A stretch of 5,409 bases of DNA, from assembly GCA_900319615.1 (NCBI GenBank), contig ONPE01000105.1:1-5409 (forward strand), read 5' to 3'. The first letter of the stretch is position 1. Each line of letters begins with the position of its first letter. The stretch comes from an uncultured Eubacteriales bacterium. GTDB taxonomy: Bacteria; Bacillota; Clostridia; Oscillospirales; Acutalibacteraceae. The position numbers were made by a program, and so were the translations under genes. Below the pieces are notes generated by a model. It did not search any database. It was not told where the DNA came from and saw only the letters and a list, made by a program, of their open reading frames with translations. Positions 1 through 4,409 of this stretch are shown here, piece by piece.

Positions 1-1283
1 TCGTCGGAGCCTGCCTCGACCATCACGCGGATGACGGGCTCTGTGCCGGATTCTCTGACGAGGATACGGCCGTCGTCGCCGAGCTTCTCTGCGACCTCTG
101 CTACAGCCTTCTGTACATCGGGGTCGTTCTGAGCCTCGGGCTTGCTCTTGACGCGGACGTTCTTGAGCACCTGCGGATAGAATACGCAGGGAGCCGCGAG
201 CTCGCTCAGGGGCTTCTCCTTTGCCAGCATGACCTCCATCATCTTGAGAGAGGTGAGGATGCCGTCGCCTGTGGTGGCGTACTTGCTGAAGATGATATGG
301 CCGCTCTGCTCGCCGCCGATGCGGTTGCCCTGCTCGACCATGTTCTCGTATACGTACTTGTCGCCGACCTTGGTCTTCTCATACTCGATACCGACCTTGT
401 CGAGAGCCTTGTACAGGCCGAAGTTGCTCATGATGGTGGTGACTACCTTGTTGTTGAGCAGCTTGCCGCGCTCCTTCATATACAGACCGTATACATAGAG
501 GATGTGGTCGCCGGTGACGACGTTGCCCTTTTCATCCACGCAGAGGCAGCGGTCGGCGTCGCCGTCATATGCAAAGCCGACGTCCAGACCCTTTTCTACG
601 ACGAACTTCTGCAGATGCTCGATGTGGGTGGAGCCGCAGTCGGTGTTGATATTGTAGCCGTCGGGAGCGTCGTTCATGACGTAGGTCTTTGCGCCCAGAG
701 CGTTGAACACGCCCTTAGCGATCTGCCAAGCCGCGCCGTTGGCGACGTCGAGACCGACCTTTACGCCCTTGAAGCTGTATTTGCTCATGGAGATGAGGTA
801 GCCGATATAGCGGTTGCGGCCTTCGACATAGTCGACTGTCCTGCCGATATTCTCTCTCTCGGCAACCGGGATATCTATCTTGCCGTCGATGTAATCCTCG
901 ACCTTGAGCAGGGTCTCTTCCTCCATCTTCTCACCGTTGCCGTTGAGTACCTTGATGCCGTTGTCATAGAACGGATTGTGGGAGGCGGAGATCATGATGC
1001 CGCAGTCGAAATCATCCGTACGGGTGATGTAAGCGACCGACGGGGTGGTGGTAACGTGCATGATGTATGCGTCTGCGCCGCTCGCCATAAGGCCTGTACA
1101 CAGCGCGTATTCAAACATATAGGAAGAACGGCGTGTGTCCTTGCCGATGAGGACCTTTGCCTTTTTACCCTGATTCTCGCCGTAGTACCAGCCGAGGAAA
1201 CGGCCGATCTTAATAGCGTGGTCAAAGGTTAGATCCTTGTTGGCTTCGCCTCTGAAGCCGTCTGTTCCGAAATATTTGCCCAT
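1..1283 (-). CDS. glmM: Phosphoglucosamine mutase GlmM (3' end outside window)
   Basis: GlmM interconverts glucosamine-6-phosphate and glucosamine-1-phosphate in the cytoplasm, the second step toward UDP-GlcNAc and peptidoglycan. The protein opens MGKYFGTDGFRGEAN, typical of the family. The phosphoserine loop ISASHNP places the catalytic Ser at residue 101 (E. coli Ser102). The Mg-binding loop DGDADR gives Asp240, Asp242 and Asp244. The sugar-binding GGEQSGH lies at 323-329 and the phosphate-binding RESGTEPVIRVM at 410-421. So all four domains are represented. 427 codons are present; the family is usually about 445-450 residues, so roughly 20 are missing past base 1. The ATG is preceded by AGAGGG with 8 nt spacing and lies 3 nt after the stop of the upstream acyltransferase gene, so it is third in the nagB operon and probably translationally coupled. 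The identification is firm. Confidence 0.97.
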   Translation of the reverse strand, partial: MGKYFGTDGFRGEANKDLTFDHAIKIGRFLGWYYGENQGKKAKVLIGKDTRRSSYMFEYALCTGLMASGADAYIMHVTTTPSVAYITRTDDFDCGIMISASHNPFYDNGIKVLNGNGEKMEEETLLKVEDYIDGKIDIPVAERENIGRTVDYVEGRNRYIGYLISMSKYSFKGVKVGLDVANGAAWQIAKGVFNALGAKTYVMNDAPDGYNINTDCGSTHIEHLQKFVVEKGLDVGFAYDGDADRCLCVDEKGNVVTGDHILYVYGLYMKERGKLLNNKVVTTIMSNFGLYKALDKVGIEYEKTKVGDKYVYENMVEQGNRIGGEQSGHIIFSKYATTGDGILTSLKMMEVMLAKEKPLSELAAPCVFYPQVLKNVRVKSKPEAQNDPDVQKAVAEVAEKLGDDGRILVRESGTEPVIRVMVEAGSD

Positions 1284-1286
1284 TGT

Positions 1287-1946
1287 TTATGCCCTCTTTT
1301 CTACGATATCGCCGCTGTTTTTGAAGATGCAGTTCTCGGGAACGACTCCGCGAACGCACGAGGTGGGGTAGACGTTGCTGTGTCTGCCGATCACGGTGCC
1401 GGGGTTGCAAACGGCGTTGCAGCCGACCTCGACATAGTCGCCGAGCATGGCGCCGAACTTCTTGAGCCCGGTCTCGATCTTCTCGGTGCCGTTATGTACG
1501 ACTACGAGCTGCTTGTCGCTCTTCACATTCGATGTGATGGAGCCTGCGCCCATGTGGGAGAAGTAGCCGAGTATGGAGTCGCCTACATAGTTATAGTGGG
1601 GTGTCTGAACGTGATCGAAGAGGATGACGTTCTTGAGCTCTGCGGAGTTGCCTACGACACAGTCAGCGCCGACAAGAGCCGAGCCGCGGATGAACGCGCA
1701 CTGGCGCACCTCGGTGTTGGGGCCGATGATGCACGGAGCGCCGAGATAAGCGGAGTCGAATACCTTAGCGGTCTTGTGTACCCACACCTGAGGAGCTCTC
1801 TCTTCATAGTCGTCGCCGAGAGTCTCGCCCAGCGCGATGATCATATCCTTGATGCCCTTGAGAGCCTCCCACGGATAGGTGAACTGTGAGAGGTAATCCT
1901 TGGCGAGGGTATGGTCAAGATCATACAGATCCTTGATTGTATACAT
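1287..1946 (-). CDS. Left-handed beta-helix acyltransferase, GlmU acetyltransferase-like
   Basis: This 219-residue protein has a short N-terminal helical part (about 1-50) and then hexapeptide-repeat (left-handed beta-helix) sequence from about 52 to 205, with isoleucine/valine-led turns such as PCIIGPNTEV and LVGADCVVGN. The segment PHYNYVGDSILG resembles E. coli GlmU around catalytic His363 (GHLTYLGDAEIG), making His117 the likely base. GAGSITSN (133-140) matches the GlmU GAGTITCN segment. The GlmU nucleotidyltransferase domain, with its N-terminal GXG uridylyl-binding loop, is absent. I infer acetyl-CoA:glucosamine-1-phosphate N-acetyltransferase activity, supported by its position between nagB and glmM. 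Relatives are often named UDP-GlcNAc pyrophosphorylase, a label the sequence does not support. Another sugar or acyl substrate is possible. The start has AAGGAGAG upstream and lies 2 nt after the nagB stop. Confidence 0.85.
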   Translation of the reverse strand: MYTIKDLYDLDHTLAKDYLSQFTYPWEALKGIKDMIIALGETLGDDYEERAPQVWVHKTAKVFDSAYLGAPCIIGPNTEVRQCAFIRGSALVGADCVVGNSAELKNVILFDHVQTPHYNYVGDSILGYFSHMGAGSITSNVKSDKQLVVVHNGTEKIETGLKKFGAMLGDYVEVGCNAVCNPGTVIGRHSNVYPTSCVRGVVPENCIFKNSGDIVEKRA

Positions 1947-1948
1947 TA

Positions 1949-2740
1949 TTAAAGTCTCTCCTTCTTCTCAATGTCGAGGAAGTATTTGTAAGCGCCCACG
2001 GTCAGCTCGTCGCAAGCCGCCTCGTCGCAGGCGATGATAGCGCCGTTGTGCATCTGCAGAGCAGAGCAGGTCCACTTGTGGCTGACGGAGCCCTCTACGG
2101 TCTCTGCAAGAGCCTTAGCCTTGTTGTGACCGTTGATGAGGATCAGGACTTCCTTGCTGTCGGTAACGGTGCCGACGCCTACGGACAGAGCCTGTGCCGG
2201 GACAGCCTCGGGATCGTTGCCGAAGAAGCGGGAGTTGACGATGCGGGTGTCGGTGGTCAGGTTGCGCACGCCCGTGCGGGACGCAAGGCTCGTGAACGGC
2301 TCGTTGAACGCGATGTGACCGTCTACGCCGATGCCGCCCATGAACAGGTCGATGCCGCCGTAGGAAGCGATCTTCTCTTCATATCTTGCGCACTCGCCCT
2401 CGGGATCGTCGGTCATGCCGTTGAGGATGTTGATGTTCTCGGGCTTCATATCTACGAGATGATCGAAGAAGTTGTCGTGCATGAAGTACCAGTAACTCTG
2501 ATCGTGCTCATGGGGCAGACCGAGATATTCGTCCATGTTGAAGGTGACGACGTTGGCGAAGGAAACCTCGCCCGCCTTGTTCATCCTTGCGAGCTCCTTG
2601 TAAACTCCGATGGGGGAGGAGCCGGTGGGCAGACCGAGGATGAAGGGACGGTCTTCCTTGTGGTTGTTGATCTTGGCTGCGATGTAGTCGGCAGCCCACT
2701 TGCACATTTTATCGTAATTGTCCTGGATTACAACTCTCAT
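1949..2740 (-). CDS. nagB: Glucosamine-6-phosphate deaminase NagB, probably biosynthetic
   Basis: NagB reversibly converts GlcN6P and water to fructose-6-P and ammonium. The 263-residue product aligns along its whole length with the roughly 266-residue E. coli enzyme: LGLPTGSSP (phosphate loop, about 35-43), FNMDEY with Asp70, and GVDGHIAFNEP giving Asp140, His142 and Glu147, the equivalents of E. coli Asp72, Asp141, His143 and Glu148. SRFFGND and LSVGVGT also match. At the E. coli allosteric GlcNAc6P site, Ser152, Lys160 (as Arg159) and Tyr254 have counterparts, but Arg158 is replaced by Gly157 and Ser151 by Thr150. It is the first gene of the operon with the acyltransferase and glmM. Its leader contains a glmS-class ribozyme, which suggests feedback repression by GlcN6P and hence operation in the aminating direction. 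Identity is firm; direction is inference. GlmS itself, with its glutaminase domain, is not in the window. Confidence 0.96.
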   Translation of the reverse strand: MRVVIQDNYDKMCKWAADYIAAKINNHKEDRPFILGLPTGSSPIGVYKELARMNKAGEVSFANVVTFNMDEYLGLPHEHDQSYWYFMHDNFFDHLVDMKPENINILNGMTDDPEGECARYEEKIASYGGIDLFMGGIGVDGHIAFNEPFTSLASRTGVRNLTTDTRIVNSRFFGNDPEAVPAQALSVGVGTVTDSKEVLILINGHNKAKALAETVEGSVSHKWTCSALQMHNGAIIACDEAACDELTVGAYKYFLDIEKKERL

Positions 2741-2747
2741 TTAATAT

Positions 2748-2754
2748 ACCTCCT
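2748..2754 (-). promoter_or_regulatory. Ribosome binding site of nagB
   Basis: AGGAGGT is a near-perfect Shine-Dalgarno site 7 nt before the nagB ATG. It lies about 34 nt beyond the 3' boundary of the ribozyme. It therefore stays intact on the downstream cleavage product, so control would come from mRNA decay after self-cleavage and not from masking of this site. Confidence 0.85.
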
Positions 2755-2787
2755 GTGGCATATAGCCTTAGTGATTAGAATATAAAA

Positions 2788-2992
2788 GGCGACGGGAGAA
2801 CCTCTGTTACAGTTTTGATTCTGCTTTTTTCTTTCTCCCTTACGACTCACCCCTGCGGCAAAATATATGAACATACCTTCCGAGTAATGTTGTACTTACT
2901 ATCAGTAAATGAACAGCCGCTTCAGCCGTGGCAGCATCCGCCGAGTCTTTCGATAACTGCCAACCTCGTCAACCGGTTAAGGTCCTGGCGCT
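2788..2992 (-). ncRNA. glmS-class self-cleaving ribozyme (GlcN6P sensor) in nagB leader
   Basis: The minus strand carries the conserved glmS ribozyme core in order. Predicted cleavage lies between A2992 and G2991, in ATCA/GCGCCAGG. P1 is GACC (2984-2981) with GGTT (2974-2971). The invariant GACGAGG follows at 2970-2964. P2.1 is TGGCAG (2962-2957) with CTGCCA (2934-2929), enclosing TTATCGA and CGGCGGATG; P2.2 is CGCC (2990-2987) with GGCG (2942-2939). P3 is probably CGGCT (2928-2924) with AGTCG (2847-2843), then TAAGG. P4 is GGGAGAA (2839-2833) with TTCTCCC (2800-2794), with inner helix GCAG/CTGT (2824-2821, 2812-2809) and the family-like AACAGAGG. The P3.1 pseudoknot is GCGGC (2920-2916) with GTCGC (2793-2789). 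In the known class, GlcN6P acts as cofactor for cleavage and the 5'-hydroxyl mRNA fragment is then degraded. P3 carries an unusual insertion of about 70 nt, so that part is less certain. The next gene is nagB, not glmS. Confidence 0.94.
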
Positions 2993-3067
2993 GATAAACT
3001 CCTTGTATCCTCCTTCCGCAGAGTCTATTTTATGTGTGCCGGTCTGCATTTTATGCTTTAAACCAAC
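2993..3067 (-). other. Leader segment upstream of ribozyme cleavage site
   Basis: About 75 nt lie between the inferred transcription start (near 3067) and the ribozyme cleavage site. This piece would be released as a short RNA on cleavage. It can form a small hairpin GCATAAAATGC and a longer stem GCAGA/TCTGC. It also has two purine-rich, Shine-Dalgarno-like runs (GGAAGGAGG, AAGGAG) with no convincing reading frame behind them. No function is recognised. Confidence 0.4.
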
Positions 3068-3074
3068 AGAACAA

Positions 3075-3103
3075 ATACTATCATATATAATAGGAAAAGT
3101 CAA
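3075..3103 (-). promoter_or_regulatory. Sigma-A-type promoter of the nagB operon
   Basis: The -35 box TTGACT (3103-3098) and -10 box TAGTAT (3080-3075) are separated by exactly 17 nt of AT-rich spacer. The boxes match 5/6 and 4/6 of the vegetative consensus. Transcription would begin near 3067, about 75 nt before the ribozyme cleavage site. It is the best minus-strand promoter seen in the gap. Confidence 0.75.
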
Positions 3104-3111
3104 TAGTTGAC
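3099..3111. repeat. Inverted repeat GTCAA-TAG-TTGAC over the -35 region
   Basis: This perfect 5-bp inverted repeat with a 3-nt centre overlaps the -35 box of the minus-strand promoter and presents a TTGAC box on each strand. It could be an operator for a small dimeric regulator, a weak bidirectional promoter element, or chance. The plus-strand TTGACG has no good -10 box at the right distance. Confidence 0.4.
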
Positions 3112-3221
3112 GCAGAATAGTGAAAACAAGACTTATTGTGGGTTCGGGTGCGGATTTTGACCTTTCGCCACAAGATATATGGTCACAAATTATCGGCGAT
3201 TATTGCCCGGATTGCCGTTAT

Positions 3222-3251
3222 TTGTCATTTGAACAGCGATAAATGTACAAT
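3222..3251 (+). promoter_or_regulatory. Candidate distal promoter of the cohesin-like gene
   Basis: TTGTCA (3222-3227) and TACAAT (3246-3251) each match 5/6 of the vegetative boxes, with 18 nt between them. It lies about 105 nt upstream of the stronger proximal promoter and would give a second, longer transcript. AT richness makes chance matches likely, so this is tentative. Confidence 0.45.
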
Positions 3252-3328
3252 AAAAACTTCAACTTTTTTACGCTTTGCTATTAAAAGTGCCGAAAATGTT
3301 AAGAAATTATTTCAAAATAAAAAATCTA

Positions 3329-3357
3329 TTGCATTTTCAAAAACGATGTTGTATAAT
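3329..3357 (+). promoter_or_regulatory. Sigma-A-type promoter of the cohesin-like gene
   Basis: TTGCAT (3329-3334), a 17-nt spacer and a perfect TATAAT (3352-3357) sit in an AT-rich tract with A/T runs just upstream that could act as an UP element. Transcription would start near 3364, leaving a leader of about 140 nt before the ATG at 3503. This strength suits an abundant surface protein. Confidence 0.8.
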
Positions 3358-3363
3358 ACGACT

Positions 3364-3485
3364 GTATCCGAGAGCGGAGCATGCTCATATTCTGTTTTGG
3401 GCGGTTCTTTGCTCGGTACTCCCACAAACATGGATAAACGTTATACCGTAAGGCGGTATGACAAACAAATTTTGTTAGCAAACAG
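3364..3485 (+). other. Structured 5' leader of the cohesin-like gene
   Basis: The leader holds a 10-nt palindrome GAGCATGCTC (3377-3386) and a strong hairpin: GTTATACCG (3440-3448), loop TAAGG, CGGTATGAC (3454-3462), nine pairs with one G-U. It then has a second symmetric element, AACAAA-T-TTTGTT (3464-3476). I do not recognise a known riboswitch class. It may stabilise the mRNA, protect its 5' end or be a regulatory RNA. The hairpin ends 23 nt before the AAAGGAG site. Confidence 0.5.
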
Positions 3486-3492
3486 AAAGGAG
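3486..3492 (+). promoter_or_regulatory. Ribosome binding site deciding the ATG at 3503
   Basis: AAAGGAG ends 10 nt before the ATG at 3503. An in-frame TTG at 3494 lies 1 nt after the site, which is too close, so the ATG is the start. This choice also gives a clean signal peptide beginning MIKR. Confidence 0.85.
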
Positions 3493-3502
3493 CTTGTTAA
3501 TT

Positions 3503-4291
3503 ATGATCAAGCGTATTTTATCCGTAGTAATTTGTGTATTAATGGTAGCGGCTGTTTGTGCCGTTTCCGCAAGCGCTGCAGGCAATGTAGAGCTTAAGGT
3601 AAGCACCAACGTAACCGATGCTAACCCCGGTGACGTCCTCGACTATCAGGTCGCTATGGCTCCCACCTCAGTAGGCGTAGGTTCCATCCAGTTCCAGATC
3701 GTTATCCCCGAGGGTATGACTTTCGTAGGCGGTTCTGTAATTGATAAGGAAGCTCTCGGCTTCGATGCTTTCGATTTCACAGCTACTTCCATGATGGTCA
3801 ACGGTTATGCTTCTGCAGCTGACTACACCAGCGAGTCCGCTACAGTTCTCGCTAACTTCCAGCTGAAGGTTAACGATGACGCTGCAGGCAATCTCTCCGT
3901 TACTCTTACCAACGTAGAGATGGGTTCCTGCGAGACCTTTGAGGTTTATGACACAGCTGTTATGAGCTCTTCCGTCTTCGTTGACGGCGGCACACCCGTT
4001 GAGCCCACAGTAGCTCCCACAAAGGCTCCCGAGACAGTAGCTCCCACAAAGGCTCCCGAGACAGTTGCTCCCACACAGAAGGGCACTGAGAAGAGCACAG
4101 AGAAGGCTACTACAGTTGCTCCCACACAGAAGTCTACTACTAAGGCTACTTCTGACAGCACAACTGCTAAGAAGGATTCTACCTCTCCCAAGACCAGCGA
4201 CAACGGCATGATCTTCGTTTGGATCGGTCTGTTCGCTCTCGCAGTACTCGGTGTTGCCGGTACATTCGTCTACAAGAAGGTTAGAAAATAA
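3503..4291 (+). CDS. Cell-wall-anchored protein with one cohesin-like domain
   Basis: This is a secreted 262-residue surface protein. Residues 1-25 form a signal peptide (MIKR, hydrophobic core, SASA cleavage region). Residues 27-160 look like a cohesin-type beta sandwich: ANPGDVLDYQV (40-50), VGVGSIQFQIVIPEGMTFV (57-75), then ATVLANFQLKVNDDAAGN and SVTLTNVEM (113-140). Residues 163-227 are a Thr/Pro/Lys/Ala linker with TVAPTKAPE repeats. The C-terminus has SPKTSD (228-233), a hydrophobic span of about 236-256 and the basic tail KKVRK, a sortase sorting signal in which the usual Gly after Thr is Ser. In ruminococci, single-cohesin wall proteins dock dockerin-bearing enzymes; that role here is inference and no dockerin is in view. 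Other carbohydrate-binding or adhesin roles are possible. Codon choice is strongly biased (GCT, GTA, CCC), suggesting high expression. A sortase gene follows. Confidence 0.8.
   Translation: MIKRILSVVICVLMVAAVCAVSASAAGNVELKVSTNVTDANPGDVLDYQVAMAPTSVGVGSIQFQIVIPEGMTFVGGSVIDKEALGFDAFDFTATSMMVNGYASAADYTSESATVLANFQLKVNDDAAGNLSVTLTNVEMGSCETFEVYDTAVMSSSVFVDGGTPVEPTVAPTKAPETVAPTKAPETVAPTQKGTEKSTEKATTVAPTQKSTTKATSDSTTAKKDSTSPKTSDNGMIFVWIGLFALAVLGVAGTFVYKKVRK
4007..4132 (+). repeat. In-frame tandem repeats encoding the Thr/Pro linker
   Basis: Two identical 27-bp units (4007-4033 and 4034-4060) encode TVAPTKAPE. They are followed by a diverged copy at 4061-4081 encoding TVAPTQK, whose 21 bases recur exactly at 4112-4132. 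Exact identity at DNA level points to recent duplication and possible length variation between strains. Confidence 0.9.
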
Positions 4292-4306
4292 TCTAAGCTG
4301 ATAATC

Positions 4307-4344
4307 GGCGGTGACGGGGTTACCCGCTGCCGCCTTTTATTTTT
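4307..4344 (+). terminator. Rho-independent terminator after the cohesin-like gene
   Basis: GGCGG (4307-4311) pairs with CCGCC (4330-4334), and CGGG with CCCG closes a GTTA loop. G-U pairs and one mismatch lie between the two paired parts. The stem is followed directly by TTTTATTTTT (4335-4344). It starts 15 nt after the stop codon, so the cohesin-like gene is likely transcribed mainly on its own and the sortase gene needs its own promoter or read-through. Confidence 0.88.
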
Positions 4345-4409
4345 ACAAAAAACAGCCATACAGAGATTAATTGGTATTTGATATATTACTCGGGTCGATC
4401 CTTTGAACT

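Noticed and set aside
297..1232. Long plus-strand reading frame opposite glmM
   Set aside because: It is the antisense shadow of glmM. Its low-complexity Val/Ala/Asp-rich translation matches no family, whereas the minus strand gives a full set of GlmM motifs.
1937..2785. Long plus-strand reading frame opposite nagB
   Set aside because: It is an antisense shadow with a Val/Asp/Glu-rich translation, while the minus strand encodes an intact NagB with all catalytic residues and a strong ribosome site.
2928..3110. 60-codon plus-strand frame in the intergenic region
   Set aside because: It lies opposite the ribozyme and the promoter of the nagB operon, has no ribosome binding site, and its sequence is explained by RNA structure on the other strand.
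3464..3476. AACAAA-T-TTTGTT as a terminator
   Set aside because: The stem is AT-only with a 1-nt centre and no T tract after it, so it would not terminate transcription. It may be chance in an AT-rich leader.
3136..3597. 153-codon plus-strand frame running into the cohesin-like gene
   Set aside because: It crosses two promoters and the leader, overlaps the signal-peptide coding region in another frame, and has no recognisable domain or ribosome site.
4007..4132. CRISPR-like direct repeats
   Set aside because: The units are directly adjacent or irregularly spaced, in frame, and encode a Thr/Pro linker inside a surface protein. There are no unique spacers.
4342..4390. Promoter for the sortase gene between the terminator and 4410
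   Set aside because: TTTACA at 4342 and TATATT at 4382 are present, but no pair has acceptable spacing and good matches in both boxes, so no site is called.
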